A DNA stretch of 64,000 nucleotides from Pararoseomonas baculiformis (GCF_017813395.1 NZ_JAGIZB010000003.1:186001-250000); one strand, 5' to 3'. Counted from the first letter of the stretch, positions 1-9,585 are shown. The notes: generated by a model from the sequence alone, not told the origin. Numbers and translations are program-made.

Positions 1-791
1 CCGGCGCGGGGGCCGAGATCGTGTCCAACATCCATCCCTCCCCCGAGATGCTCGCCCAGGGCGCCCGGCCTTCCACCAAGGCCGTTGGGAAGGCCGGTTG
101 GTACACGGCGGACACGGCCTGCCCGGTGGGGCCCGGCACATGGCAGGCGGCCGAGGCCGCGGCGGGATGCGCCCTGGCCGCCGCCGGTATCGCCGCGAAG
201 GGCGGCACGGCCTATGCGCTCTGCCGACCACCGGGCCATCATGCCTATGCGGCGCGGGCCGGGGGCCATTGCTACGTGAACAACGCCGCGATCGCGGCAC
301 AGGCCCTGCGCGACGCCGGCGCGACCCGGGTGGCGGTGCTGGATATCGACAGCCATCACGGCAACGGCACCCAGGGGATCTTCTGGAGCCGGGGCGACGT
401 GCTCACCGTCTCCGTCCATGCCGACCCCGATTCCTACTATCCCTGGTTCGTCGGCCATGCGGCGGAAACCGGGGCCGGGGATGGCGCGGGCTTCAACCTG
501 AACCTGCCGCAGCCCATGGGGACCGAGGATGCGGGCTGGCTGGAGGCGGTGGCCGCCGGCATTGCCCGCATCCGCGCCTTCGGAGCGGATGCGCTCGTGG
601 TGTCGCTCGGCTTCGATGCGTCGGAGCACGAGCCGCTGGCGGCGCTCCGCGTCACCTCCGACGGCTTCGCCCGGGCCGGCGCGGCCGTCGCGGCGCTCGG
701 GCTGCCCACGGCCATCATCCAGGAAGGCGGCTACAATGTGGAGGTCATCGGAGGCCTCCTCGCCCGCTTCCTGGGTGAGTGGCGCGGGTGA
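1..791 (+). CDS. Histone deacetylase family protein (5' truncated by window)
   Basis: Zinc-dependent deacetylase of the HDAC/AcuC/acetylpolyamine amidohydrolase superfamily, expected to remove acetyl groups from an acetylated amine or lysine. The reading frame is open from base 3 to the stop at 789-791. An internal GTG at 21 is possible, but family members run about 340-370 residues and only about 260 are present, so the true start probably lies before the window. Visible family signatures are PPGHHA (catalytic His pair), DIDSHHGNGT (zinc-binding Asp and His), LGFDASEHEP (second zinc Asp) and the C-terminal GGYN. The stop overlaps the GTG start of the next gene by 4 nt (788-791), so the two are probably co-transcribed. 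The substrate cannot be told; acetylpolyamine and other small amides are as likely as protein. Confidence 0.9.
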   Translation, partial: GAGAEIVSNIHPSPEMLAQGARPSTKAVGKAGWYTADTACPVGPGTWQAAEAAAGCALAAAGIAAKGGTAYALCRPPGHHAYAARAGGHCYVNNAAIAAQALRDAGATRVAVLDIDSHHGNGTQGIFWSRGDVLTVSVHADPDSYYPWFVGHAAETGAGDGAGFNLNLPQPMGTEDAGWLEAVAAGIARIRAFGADALVVSLGFDASEHEPLAALRVTSDGFARAGAAVAALGLPTAIIQEGGYNVEVIGGLLARFLGEWRG

Positions 792-2299
792 GCCTCGCCC
801 GGGTCACCACCTTCTCCTTCCAGGGCGTCGAGGCGCTGCCGGTCGAGGTGCAGGTGCAGGTTTCGGCGGGGCTGCCGGCCTTCACCGTTGTCGGGCTGGC
901 GAACAAGGCCGTGGGCGAGAGCCGGGAGCGCGTGCGCGCCGTTCTCTCCGGCCTCGGTCTCTCGCTGCCGCCGAAGCGCATCCTGGTGAACCTCGCCCCG
1001 GCCGACCTTCCGAAGGAGGGCAGCCATTTCGACCTGCCCATCGCCCTCGGGCTGCTGGCGGCCATGGGGGTGATCCCGGCGGATGAGCTGGCGCATTTCG
1101 CCGCCATGGGAGAACTCGCGCTGGACGGCTCCGTCCAGCCCGTCGCAGGCGTGCTGCCGGCGGCGCTGGCCTGCGGCGAGCGGGAACTTGGGCTGGTCTG
1201 CCCGGCCAGCCAGGGCGCCGAGGCGAGCTGGGCCGGCGCGACCGAGGCCGTGGCGGCGCCCGATCTCCGCGCGCTGATCGCTCATTTCCAGGGTCGGCAG
1301 ATCCTCTCGCCGCCGACGCCGGCCGCACCCTCCGCCGATGCCGCGCGTGGCCCCTGCCTCTCGGAGGTTCGCGGACAGGAAAGCGCCAAGCGGGCCCTGG
1401 AGATCGCGGCGGCGGGCGCGCACCATCTCCTCATGATCGGTCCGCCGGGCTCGGGGAAATCCATGCTGGCCGCCCGGCTGCCGGGCCTGCTGCCTGATCT
1501 TTCCCCCGCCGAGGCGCTGGAGGTCAGCCTCATCCGCTCCGTCGCGGGCGGGTTGGAGGGCGGGCGGATCAGCCCGCGGCCGCCCTTCCGCGATCCACAT
1601 CATTCAGCATCCCAGGCGGCGCTGACGGGCGGTGGGCCGAAGGCCCGGCCGGGCGAGATCAGCCTCGCGCATCGCGGCGTGCTGTTCCTGGACGAGCTGC
1701 CCGAGTTTCCCCGCCCTGCGCTGGAGGCGCTGCGCCAGCCCCTGGAAACCGGGCGGGTGATGGTGGCGCGCGCCGCGGCGCATGTGAGCTACCCGGCCCG
1801 CGTCCAGCTCGTCGCGGCAATGAACCCCTGCCGCTGCGGCTATCTCGGGGATGGCGGCCGGGAATGCGGCACGGCGCCGCGTTGCGGCGAGACCTACCAG
1901 TCCAAGCTCTCCGGCCCGCTGCTGGACCGCATCGACCTGACCATCGAGGTGCAGCCCATCCCGCCGCGCGAGCTGGCGCGGGCGCCCACGGGAGAGCCCA
2001 GTGCCGAGGTCGCCCAGCGGATCCGGGCAGCGCGGGCGCTGCAGCGCGCCCGGTATGACGGGCTGGGCATCGGCACCAATGCCGACGCACCGGTCGAGGC
2101 GATGCGCGAGGGCTTCGCGGCGGAGGCGCTGGCCATGGCGGAGAGCGCCGCGGAGCGCCTTGCCCTTTCCAGCCGCGGCTTCACCCGCACCCTGCGCGTG
2201 GCCCGCAGCATCGCCGACCTGGCCGGCGCGGCCATGGTGGCGCGGGCCCATGTCGCGGAGGCACTGGCTTTCCGGCTGCGCAAGCCGGTGGCGGGCTGA
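788..2299 (+). CDS. comM: YifB/ComM family Mg-chelatase-like AAA+ ATPase
   Basis: Cytoplasmic AAA+ ATPase of the YifB/ComM family. In Gram-negative bacteria ComM is a hexameric helicase that promotes branch migration during natural transformation. About 503 residues, full length for the family. The N-terminal LonC-like (ChlI) domain covers roughly residues 1-165. Walker A GPPGSGKS lies near residues 217-224 and Walker B LFLDEL near 299. A C-terminal Mg-chelatase domain follows, with Cys-rich CRCGYLG and the arginine-bearing RxLRVARSIADL region. I chose GTG at 788 because it overlaps the upstream stop as GTGA and gives the family-typical MSLA start; GTG at 779 is an alternative. It ends 9 bp from the convergent CoA ligase gene. 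Confidence 0.93.
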   Translation: MSLARVTTFSFQGVEALPVEVQVQVSAGLPAFTVVGLANKAVGESRERVRAVLSGLGLSLPPKRILVNLAPADLPKEGSHFDLPIALGLLAAMGVIPADELAHFAAMGELALDGSVQPVAGVLPAALACGERELGLVCPASQGAEASWAGATEAVAAPDLRALIAHFQGRQILSPPTPAAPSADAARGPCLSEVRGQESAKRALEIAAAGAHHLLMIGPPGSGKSMLAARLPGLLPDLSPAEALEVSLIRSVAGGLEGGRISPRPPFRDPHHSASQAALTGGGPKARPGEISLAHRGVLFLDELPEFPRPALEALRQPLETGRVMVARAAAHVSYPARVQLVAAMNPCRCGYLGDGGRECGTAPRCGETYQSKLSGPLLDRIDLTIEVQPIPPRELARAPTGEPSAEVAQRIRAARALQRARYDGLGIGTNADAPVEAMREGFAAEALAMAESAAERLALSSRGFTRTLRVARSIADLAGAAMVARAHVAEALAFRLRKPVAG

Positions 2300-2308
2300 G
2301 CGGCGGGA

Positions 2309-3544
2309 TCAGGCCGGGATCGGCCGGGTATCGTCCACCACCTTGCCGTCATTCGGCAGGCTTCCCGGCGGAACCAGCGCCACCTCGCCGCGCAGGCGGG
2401 TCACGCCGTGCAGCGCGGCCAGAAGCCGCTCGCGCAGCGCGGGATCATCGGGAGCCTCGGCGCGCAGCTCCATCCGGTCACGTCCCCCATCCTCGGAGAC
2501 GACGAGGCGAAGCCGGCCCAGGCCGGGGACCTGCCGTGCCACCTCCGCGACCATCTCCGGTCGGACAAAGAGGCCGCGCACCTTGGTTGCCTGGTCCGCG
2601 CGGCCCATCCAGCCGCGGATACGCGCATTGGTCCGGCCACAGGGGCTGGCACCCGGCATGACAGCGGAAAGGTCGCCCGTGGCGAAGCGGAGCAGGGGAT
2701 AGGCATCGTCGAAGACCGTGACGACCACCTCGCCCACCTCCCCATCCGGCACCGGGTCCCCTGTGCCGGGACGGACGATCTCGACGATCACCTCCTCGTC
2801 CAGGATCAGGCCTTCGCGGGCCTCGCTCTCATAGGCGATGACGCCGCATTCGGCGGTGGCATAGGACTGCAGCACCGTCAGGCCTCGATCGGCATAGAAG
2901 GCCCGCAGCGAGGGCAGATAGGCGCCGCCGGAAACATGGCCGAGGCGGAGCGACGACACGTCCAGCCCAAGCTCATCGGCCCGCTCCAGAATGGTTTTCA
3001 GGAAGTCGGGCGTGCCGGAATAGGCCCGGGGCCGAAGATGCGCCATCGCACGGGCCTGTGCCTCGGTGTTGCCCGTTCCCGCCGGGATCACGGGGCAGCC
3101 CAGGGCACGCGCACCGCCCTCCAGCATGAAGCCCGCCGGGGTGAAGTGATAGGCGAAGCAGTTCTGCATGATGTCGCCCGGGCGCAGCCCCGTGGCGTGC
3201 AGCGCGCGGGCGAAGCGGAAGGTATCCACCCCCTCCCCCTGCGGCTCGTGAATCGGCCCGGGCGAGACGAAGATGCGCGCGAGCTGCCCGACGGGGATGC
3301 CGTTCAGCCCGGCGAAGGGCGGATCGGCCGCCTGGGCGCCGATCAGGTCGGATTTGCGCGTCACGGGGAGTTGGGCGAGCGCCGCGCGTGAGGCGATCTC
3401 AGCGGGCGGCACGCCCTGCATCACCTGCCGCGCATGGGCGGAGCCGGCCACGGCACGCGCTAGGAAGCCAGGAAGCCTGGCCATGAGCTCGGCCTCGCGC
3501 CGCTCCGGCGGGCGTGCTTCCAGCGCGTCGAAGAACCCGGTCAA
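2309..3544 (-). CDS. PaaK-like phenylacetate-CoA ligase family protein
   Basis: Adenylate-forming ligase of the phenylacetate-CoA ligase (PaaK) group, expected to activate a carboxylic acid to its CoA thioester with ATP. 411 residues, close to PaaK length (about 430). Recognisable parts are the central SYATAECGVIAYE (acyl-adenylate loop), LLRFATGDLS (ATP/ribose contact) and GRADQATKVRGLFV leading into the C-terminal PaaK-type domain. The usual Gly-rich P-loop is degenerate (FVSPGPIHEP), as is common in PaaK relatives with divergent substrates. The start ATG at 3544 overlaps the LivF stop (ATGA, 3541-3544), so it is the last gene of the transporter operon. Substrate unknown; the ABC context suggests the imported acid. 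Confidence 0.85.
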   Translation of the reverse strand: MTGFFDALEARPPERREAELMARLPGFLARAVAGSAHARQVMQGVPPAEIASRAALAQLPVTRKSDLIGAQAADPPFAGLNGIPVGQLARIFVSPGPIHEPQGEGVDTFRFARALHATGLRPGDIMQNCFAYHFTPAGFMLEGGARALGCPVIPAGTGNTEAQARAMAHLRPRAYSGTPDFLKTILERADELGLDVSSLRLGHVSGGAYLPSLRAFYADRGLTVLQSYATAECGVIAYESEAREGLILDEEVIVEIVRPGTGDPVPDGEVGEVVVTVFDDAYPLLRFATGDLSAVMPGASPCGRTNARIRGWMGRADQATKVRGLFVRPEMVAEVARQVPGLGRLRLVVSEDGGRDRMELRAEAPDDPALRERLLAALHGVTRLRGEVALVPPGSLPNDGKVVDDTRPIPA

Positions 3545-4383
3545 AGCCAGCGCTTCCGGCGCTTGTAGGATTTGAGGCCGCGGAAGGACTTCCGCTCCGC
3601 CCCGTGACCGCCGAGGTAGAACTCCTTCACGTCCTCGTTCGATGCCAGGGCATCCGCCGTTCCGTCCAGCACGACCTTGCCCTGCTCCATGACGTAGCCG
3701 TAATCGGCGACGGAGAGTGCCATCCGCGCATTCTGCTCAACCAGCAGGATCGTCACGCCCAACTCGGCATTGATCCGCCGGATGATACCGAACACCTCCT
3801 TCACCAGCAGCGGCGACAGGCCCATGGAGGGTTCGTCCATCAGGATCAGCTTCGGACGGGCCATGAGAGCACGGCCGATCGCCAGCATCTGCTGCTCCCC
3901 GCCGGAGAGATAACCGGCGAGGCCCGTGCGTTCCTTCAGGCGCGGGAAGAAGGAATAGACCATCTCGATGTCCTGCCGGATCTCCCCATCCCGGCGCGTG
4001 AAGGCGCCGAGGCGGAGATTTTCGAGGCAGGTCATGTCCGCCACGATGCGCCGGCCCTCCATCACCTGGAAGATGCCGCGCCGGACGATCTCATGCGGGT
4101 CGATGCCGTCGATCCGCTCGCCGGCGAAGCGCACCTCGCCGCGCGTCACCTCGCCCTCCTCTGTCTTGAGCAGACCGCTGATGGCCTTGAGCGTGGTGGA
4201 CTTCCCGGCGCCGTTCGCGCCAAGAAGCGCCACGATCCCACCCTGCGGCACGGCCAGGGACAAACCGCGCAGCACCAGGATGACGTCGTTGTAGACGACC
4301 TCGATGTTCGAGACCTCCAGCAGAGGCGGCGCACCCTGCGCCGCCGCCGCCCGTCCCGGTTGCTGCACGGTGTCCAACATCAC
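3541..4383 (-). CDS. livF: Branched-chain-type ABC transporter ATP-binding protein LivF
   Basis: One of the two ATPases that power a HAAT (branched-chain amino acid/amide) type importer. 280 residues, with an N-terminal extension of about 20 residues compared with typical LivF (about 235). Walker A GANGAGKST is at residues 55-63, the signature is LSGGEQQML and Walker B is LILMDEPSMGL. LivF-type features include the ARMALSVADYGYVMEQG region near the C-terminus. It overlaps the substrate-binding gene upstream by 4 nt (4380-4383) and the PaaK-like ligase downstream by 4 nt, so all three are translationally linked. The C-terminus is basic (KSYKRRKRWL), slightly unusual. Whether the cargo is an amino acid or an organic acid cannot be read from the ATPase. 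Confidence 0.93.
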   Translation of the reverse strand: MMLDTVQQPGRAAAAQGAPPLLEVSNIEVVYNDVILVLRGLSLAVPQGGIVALLGANGAGKSTTLKAISGLLKTEEGEVTRGEVRFAGERIDGIDPHEIVRRGIFQVMEGRRIVADMTCLENLRLGAFTRRDGEIRQDIEMVYSFFPRLKERTGLAGYLSGGEQQMLAIGRALMARPKLILMDEPSMGLSPLLVKEVFGIIRRINAELGVTILLVEQNARMALSVADYGYVMEQGKVVLDGTADALASNEDVKEFYLGGHGAERKSFRGLKSYKRRKRWL

Positions 4384-5663
4384 CAGCCCAGCAGCTCGCG
4401 CTTGCGCTCAAGCTCCACCGTGGCCACCGGCTCCAGGCGCATGGTTCCCGCGCGCATCAGCTCGGCGACCGAGCCCTGGGAGGTGTCGCCATTCACAACC
4501 GCCCGGTAGATGGCCACGCGCATCGTCCCACGGTGATCATCGGGGGTGAAGGTGGAGGGGGTGCAAACACCCTCGAAGCCCTTCGGCACCCAGTTCGTGC
4601 GCTCGTAGAAGCCCTTCTGGATGCGCTCGCCCGTGACCTGCCCGCCATTTGCGGCGGCACTGTCCATCGCCTCCACCATCAGCATCGCGGCGCAGGCGCC
4701 GGCAAGGTAGTGAACGGGGCGATAGGTGTTGCCCTGCGGGTCGGAGATGCGGCTGATCGCGCGGATCGCCTCCATCCCCGGCGCATCCTGGCCCCAGACG
4801 ACCTGTGTGCGAACCGGGAAGACAACGCCATTCGCCGCGGCGCCCGCGGCCTTCATGGCGTTCTCATCCATGCCCCAGACATTGCCCATGAACTGCACCT
4901 GCACCCCCGCCGTCTGGCAGGCGCGCAGCACGGAGATGTTGGATCCGGCCGTATTGCCGAGATAGGCATAGTTCGCGCCCTGCTGCTTCAGCGTGAGGCA
5001 TTGCGCGGTGTAGTCGCCGGGGGTGAGGGCGAACTGGATGGCCGGCAGGACTTCGAAGCCCAGTTCCCGCGCCATGGCCTCGCCCGCCTCCTTGGGCGAG
5101 TTCGGATAGGGGTGGTTGCCGCCCATATGGACGTATTTCGGCCGCCCCTGCCCGCCCTTCGCCTTCCAGTCATCGGCGGCCCAGCGCAGCATCCCGCGCA
5201 GGGCATCCGAGTAGGACGGGCCGAAGAAGAAGTTGTAGGGCGCCGCCTCCACGCCCTGCCGGCCGGACTTGCCGCCCGCATCGGTCAGCGCCGCGGAATA
5301 GGAGCCGGAAATGTAGGGGATACGGTCGCGGTTCACGAAGCGCACCAGCGCCTCGGTGTCCGCCGTGCCCCAGCCCTGGATCGCAACCACCCGTTCCCGC
5401 CCCGTCCAGGCCTGGTACTGGCTGACGGCGCGCGGGGCCTGGTAGCCATAGTCGAAGCCAAGCACGTTCATCTGGCGGCCGTTGATGCCGTTCCGGGTCT
5501 GGTTCACCCAGGCCAGCGTATCCGCCACGCCCTGCCCATAGGGCACGCCGACATCGGATGTGGCGCCGGAATTGTCCATCAGGTGCCCCACCGGGATGCG
5601 CTGCTGCGCCATGGCGGGAGCCGAGATGGCGAATGCCGCGGCCAGTGCGAGTGCTGCCTTCAT
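4380..5663 (-). CDS. Periplasmic substrate-binding protein, LivK/Peripla_BP_6 type
   Basis: Soluble periplasmic receptor that captures substrate for the adjacent LivHM permease. 427 residues. A Sec signal peptide is clear at the N-terminus (MKAALALAAAFAISAPAMAQ, cleavage after AMA). The mature protein reads as a type I periplasmic binding protein (PIPVGHLMDNSGATSDVG near the mature start). It is longer than classical LivK (about 370) and resembles the receptors found beside acyl-CoA ligases in proteobacteria rather than true leucine receptors. The start has a strong purine-rich ribosome site (AGGAAGGAAAA on the minus strand), fitting the high expression usual for binding proteins. A 55-nt gap separates it from livM upstream; its 3' end overlaps livF. 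Ligand unknown, possibly an aromatic or other carboxylate. Confidence 0.88.
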   Translation of the reverse strand: MKAALALAAAFAISAPAMAQQRIPVGHLMDNSGATSDVGVPYGQGVADTLAWVNQTRNGINGRQMNVLGFDYGYQAPRAVSQYQAWTGRERVVAIQGWGTADTEALVRFVNRDRIPYISGSYSAALTDAGGKSGRQGVEAAPYNFFFGPSYSDALRGMLRWAADDWKAKGGQGRPKYVHMGGNHPYPNSPKEAGEAMARELGFEVLPAIQFALTPGDYTAQCLTLKQQGANYAYLGNTAGSNISVLRACQTAGVQVQFMGNVWGMDENAMKAAGAAANGVVFPVRTQVVWGQDAPGMEAIRAISRISDPQGNTYRPVHYLAGACAAMLMVEAMDSAAANGGQVTGERIQKGFYERTNWVPKGFEGVCTPSTFTPDDHRGTMRVAIYRAVVNGDTSQGSVAELMRAGTMRLEPVATVELERKRELLGW

Positions 5664-5718
5664 CGTCCGTTTTCCTTCCTGTTCTTGCTTGGCGGCCGCT
5701 GTTGCGCGGCTCGTTTTC

Positions 5719-6786
5719 TCAATGCGAGTAGGGGTAGAGCTTCCAATACGCCTTGATCAGCCTCCATCGCCGTGCCAGCCCATCCGGCTCGAAGATGAGG
5801 AAGAGGATGATGGCGGCGCCGATGGCCATCTCCCGGAGAAAGGAGATGTTGCCGCCGATTTTCAGCATCCGGTCCAGCGCGCTGCCTGCCACCGCATCCG
5901 CGCCCGCCTGCACAACCTCCGGCAGGGCGACCATGAAGGCGGCGCCCATCAGGCTGCCCATGATGGAGCCGAGCCCGCCGATGATGACCATGCTGAGGAA
6001 CTGGATGGAGAAGAGGATGTTGAACGCCTCCACGCTTACGAACAGGAGGTGGTGCGCGTAGAGGGCGCCGCCGATGCCGGCATAGAGGCTGGCGATGCCG
6101 AAGGAGAGCGTGCGGTAGTAGGCGAGGTTAATGCCCATGATCTCGGCTGAGAGATAATGGTCCCGCACCGCGACCAGGGCACGCCCGTCTCGCGTGCGCA
6201 TCAGGTTCGCTGCGCCGACGAACATCAGGATGACGAAGCCGAGGACGAGGTAGAAATAGGTTTCCTCACGGTCCAGGGCAAAGCCGCCGATCGCGGGCGG
6301 CTCGGTCATCCGCCCGGCGACGCCGCCCGTGAACCACTGCGCACGGGCGAAAAAGTCCTCAAGGATGAACTGCGCCGCGAGGGTGGCGATGGCGAGATAC
6401 AGCCCCTTCAGCCGCGCGGCGGGCGCACCGAAGATGAGACCAACCGCCGCGGTCATCACCCCCGCGATTGGGATGCAGAGCAGCACGGGGATGTGGAAGC
6501 TTTCATGCAGCCAGGCCGAGGAGAAGGCACCGAGGCCGAAAAAGGCCGCATGGCCGATGCTGATCTGCCCGGTGAACCCGACCAGGATGTTCAGCCCCAG
6601 TGCCGCAATCCCGAGCGTGCCGACATTGATCAGCAGGCTGAGCAGGTAGCGGTCCAGCACCAGCGGCGCGCAGCAGAGAAGCGCCAGCCCAACCCAGAGT
6701 GCGATGCGGCTTCCCTGGGTGGGGAAGATCGTCGTGTCGGCCCTGTAGCTCGTGCGGAAATCGCCCGCGGGGTTCATCACCGTCAT
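5719..6786 (-). CDS. livM: Branched-chain-type ABC transporter permease LivM
   Basis: Inner-membrane permease subunit of the importer. 355 residues with about nine to ten hydrophobic segments. The diagnostic permease loop GFTGQISIGHAAFFGLGAFSSA and the later GGLGSIMGSLMGAAF helix are present, as in LivM. The first 30 residues are polar and cytoplasmic. It is separated from livH by only 4 nt (stop of livH at 6791, start here at 6786), which supports one transcript. The C-terminus (LIKAYWKLYPYSH) is typical of LivM proteins in CoA-ligase-linked clusters. Confidence 0.92.
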   Translation of the reverse strand: MTVMNPAGDFRTSYRADTTIFPTQGSRIALWVGLALLCCAPLVLDRYLLSLLINVGTLGIAALGLNILVGFTGQISIGHAAFFGLGAFSSAWLHESFHIPVLLCIPIAGVMTAAVGLIFGAPAARLKGLYLAIATLAAQFILEDFFARAQWFTGGVAGRMTEPPAIGGFALDREETYFYLVLGFVILMFVGAANLMRTRDGRALVAVRDHYLSAEIMGINLAYYRTLSFGIASLYAGIGGALYAHHLLFVSVEAFNILFSIQFLSMVIIGGLGSIMGSLMGAAFMVALPEVVQAGADAVAGSALDRMLKIGGNISFLREMAIGAAIILFLIFEPDGLARRWRLIKAYWKLYPYSH

Positions 6787-6790
6787 GGGG

Positions 6791-7684
6791 TCAGATCCGC
6801 TCGATGTTCTTCGTGCCGAAAAGCCCGTAGGGCTTCACGAGCAGGATCAGGAGCAACGCGTAGAAGGGCGCGACCTGATACATGTTCCCCCAGTTCAGCC
6901 ACTGGCTGTCGATATACTGCGCGAGGTTTTCCAGCACGCCGACGATCAGCCCGCCCAGCACCGCGCCGAGAACGGAATCCAGCCCGCCCAGGATCACCGC
7001 GGGGAACACCTTGATCCCATAGACCGAGAGCGCCGAGGACACGCCGTTGACGATGCCGACGGTCACGCCCGCCACAGCGGAAACCACGGCCGATATGGCC
7101 CAGGACATGGCAAAGACACGCGGCACGGAAATGCCGAGGGACTGCGCCACCTGCTGGTCGAAGGCCGTGGCCCGCATCGCCAGCCCGTGGCGCGAATAGC
7201 GGAAGAACCAGCCGAAGCCCGCCATGATGGCGATGGAGATGCCAAGCGAGAGCAGATAGGCCGTCTGCACCTCCAGCCCCAGCACCGCCACCCGCTCGCT
7301 GCTGAAGACCGGCGGGAAGGGCTTGGCGAACACGCCGAAGATCCACTTCATCAGGGCCTGGAAGAAGATGCCCAGGCCGATGGTGGCCATGATCACGCTG
7401 ATCACGGGCTCACCGATCAACGGACGCAGCACCACCACCTGCAGGATGATGCCGAACAGCGTCATGAAGGCCAGGGTGAAGAGAAAGCCGATGGCGAAGG
7501 GGAGCTGCCATTCCGTCAGCAGCCACCAGCACACCCAGGCGCCGACGAGAAGGAACTCGCCCTGGGCGAAGTTCACCACCTGGCTCGCCTTGTAGATCAG
7601 CACGAAGGACATCGCGACGACGCCATAGAGCGCGCCGACGATCAGCCCGTTCAGCAGGAGCTGGAAGAGGAGCGTCGCGTCCAT
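6791..7684 (-). CDS. livH: Branched-chain-type ABC transporter permease LivH
   Basis: Second membrane-spanning subunit of the importer, pairing with LivM. 297 residues, the standard LivH length, with about eight hydrophobic helices. It shows the family signatures NGLIVGALYGVVAMSFVLIY at the N-terminus, VVNFAQGEFLLVGAW, and GGLDSVLGAVLGGLIVGVLE near the C-terminus. The gene starts 2 nt after the stop of the acyl-CoA synthetase gene and is followed 4 nt later by livM. The order synthetase-livH-livM-livK-livF is a recurrent proteobacterial arrangement. Confidence 0.93.
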   Translation of the reverse strand: MDATLLFQLLLNGLIVGALYGVVAMSFVLIYKASQVVNFAQGEFLLVGAWVCWWLLTEWQLPFAIGFLFTLAFMTLFGIILQVVVLRPLIGEPVISVIMATIGLGIFFQALMKWIFGVFAKPFPPVFSSERVAVLGLEVQTAYLLSLGISIAIMAGFGWFFRYSRHGLAMRATAFDQQVAQSLGISVPRVFAMSWAISAVVSAVAGVTVGIVNGVSSALSVYGIKVFPAVILGGLDSVLGAVLGGLIVGVLENLAQYIDSQWLNWGNMYQVAPFYALLLILLVKPYGLFGTKNIERI

Positions 7685-7686
7685 GC

Positions 7687-9585
7687 TCAGGCCGCCTCTC
7701 GCTGCCGCGCCGCGCCAGCCGAGGCCACCTGCAGGACGGTGCGGATCCGCTGCTTCGTGCCATCCTGGAAGGTGATGGTGGTGTCCACCGGGATGGCCTC
7801 CTCGCCCGCATAGATGGCGTCGATGATGGTTCCGTATTTCTCGTTGATCACGCCGCGGCGCACCTTCCGCGTGCGCGTCAGCTCCTCGTCATCCGCGTCC
7901 AGCTCCTTGTAGAGGAGCACGAAATCGCGGATGCGCTGCGCCGGCGGCAGGGAGGCGTTCACCTTCTCCACCTCGCCGCGAAGCAGCTCCATCACCTGCG
8001 GGCGTGCAGACAGGTCCGAATAGGTGGTGAAGGCGATCCGGTTCCGCTCCGCCCATTTGGAGACGATGGGGAAGCGGATGCAGATCAGCGCGACAAGATG
8101 CGGCCGGTCATGGCCGAGGATCACGGCCTCTGCCACATAGGGGCTGAACTTCAGCTTGTTCTCGATGAACTGCGGGCTGAACCGCTCACCGCGCGATGTG
8201 GTGGCGATGTCCTTGATGCGGTCGATCACCACGAGATGGCCGGCCTTGTCGAAATAACCTGCGTCGCCCGTGTGCAGCCAGCCATCATGCAGATCGGTTA
8301 TGCCCTCCACGCCGTGATAGCCCTGGAACATGTTCGGGTGCCGCGTGATGATCTCGCCCACGCCATTCGTATCGGGCTCGTGCACGCGCAGCTCCACGCC
8401 CTTGAACGCGGTGCCCACCGTGTCGAAGTTCACGTCGCCCGGGCGGTGCAGCGTGTAGGCGCCGAGCAGCTCGGTCTGCCCGTAGAGCTGGCGCAACGGA
8501 ACGCCCATGGCCTGAAAGAAGCGGAAGGTGTCCGGCCCCATGGCCGCGCCGCCCGTGGCGGCCGAGGTGAGGCGCGAGAAGCCCAGGCGATCCCGCAGGG
8601 CCCGGAAGAGCAGGATGTCCGCGAGGCGCGAGCGCCGCCCCTTCGCCTGCGCCGCGAGGCCGAGCCGCATGCCCCATTCATAGGCCCGGCGCTTGAGCGG
8701 CGAGGCATCCATCACCCGCGCTCGGACATCCGCGGCGAGCGAATCCCAGACGCGCGGAGCGAAGAGGACGAAGCTCGGGCCGATCTCGCGGAAATCCGCC
8801 ATCATCGTCTCGGGCTCCTCCACGAAGGAAACCCGCATGCGCGCGACCAGGCCGAAGCCGAGCACATAGATCTGCTCCATGATCCAGGGCAGCGGCAGCA
8901 CGGAGACATACTCGTCGCGCGGCCCCTTCGGATCTGCGGCGAGGTAGGTTTCGGCGTGGCGCACCAGCGCGCGGCCACAGAGCATGGCGAGCTTCGGCCG
9001 CGCGGTCGTGCCCGAGGTGGTGCAGAGGATCGCGACGCGCTCGCCATCCGTCGCATCCACCAGCCGGTCCCAGGCAGCGGGATCGGCGGCGTGGGCCGCC
9101 TCACCCCGGGCGACGAGATCCGCCAACTGTATCAGGCGGGGATCGTCATATTTCCGCATCCCGCGCGGATCGGAATAGATGATGTGCCGCAGCCCCGGTA
9201 CCTGGTCCGCAATGTTGAGCAGCTTATCGACCTGCTCCTCATCCTCGGCGATCACGGCGGTGGCGCCGGCGAAGGCGAGGAGATAGCCGACTTCCTCCTC
9301 CAGCCCGTCCCGGTAAAGGCCGATGGAGCGGGCGCCGATCGCATGCGCCGCGATCTCGCCCATCACCCATTCCGGCCGGTTGTCGCCGATCAGCCCGACG
9401 ACATCATCCCCATCCAGGCCCAGCGCCCGCAGGCCCAGGGCGATGGCGCGGGTGCGCGCCTCGTATTCGGCCCAGGTGAAGGAACGCCAGATCCCCAGGT
9501 CCTTCTCCCGCAGCGCCACCTCCCCGCCATGGGCGCGGGCATTGCGCCGCAGCAGGCGCGGCAGCGTGTCCTCGGCGCCGCTCAT
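7687..9585 (-). CDS. AMP-dependent long-chain acyl-CoA synthetase-like protein
   Basis: Adenylate-forming enzyme of the FadD/long-chain acyl-CoA synthetase group, expected to make an acyl-CoA from a carboxylic acid, ATP and CoA. 632 residues, full length. The P-loop at residues 190-198 reads TSGTTARPK, where most relatives have Gly instead of Ala at the sixth position. The acyl-adenylate motif YGQTELLGAYT and the hinge region HTGDAGYFDKAGHLVVIDR are intact. The C-terminal lysine region (TRTRKVRRGVINEKYG) is present. It overlaps livG upstream by 4 nt (9582-9585) and abuts livH, so it sits in the middle of the transporter operon. Together with the PaaK-like ligase it suggests two activation steps or two substrates for one importer. 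Confidence 0.9.
   Translation of the reverse strand: MSGAEDTLPRLLRRNARAHGGEVALREKDLGIWRSFTWAEYEARTRAIALGLRALGLDGDDVVGLIGDNRPEWVMGEIAAHAIGARSIGLYRDGLEEEVGYLLAFAGATAVIAEDEEQVDKLLNIADQVPGLRHIIYSDPRGMRKYDDPRLIQLADLVARGEAAHAADPAAWDRLVDATDGERVAILCTTSGTTARPKLAMLCGRALVRHAETYLAADPKGPRDEYVSVLPLPWIMEQIYVLGFGLVARMRVSFVEEPETMMADFREIGPSFVLFAPRVWDSLAADVRARVMDASPLKRRAYEWGMRLGLAAQAKGRRSRLADILLFRALRDRLGFSRLTSAATGGAAMGPDTFRFFQAMGVPLRQLYGQTELLGAYTLHRPGDVNFDTVGTAFKGVELRVHEPDTNGVGEIITRHPNMFQGYHGVEGITDLHDGWLHTGDAGYFDKAGHLVVIDRIKDIATTSRGERFSPQFIENKLKFSPYVAEAVILGHDRPHLVALICIRFPIVSKWAERNRIAFTTYSDLSARPQVMELLRGEVEKVNASLPPAQRIRDFVLLYKELDADDEELTRTRKVRRGVINEKYGTIIDAIYAGEEAIPVDTTITFQDGTKQRIRTVLQVASAGAARQREAA

Noticed and set aside
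731-1603. Minus-strand open frame opposite the YifB gene
   Set aside because: Shadow frame of a high-GC gene; composition is Arg/Gly-rich with no motifs, while the plus strand encodes a complete YifB.
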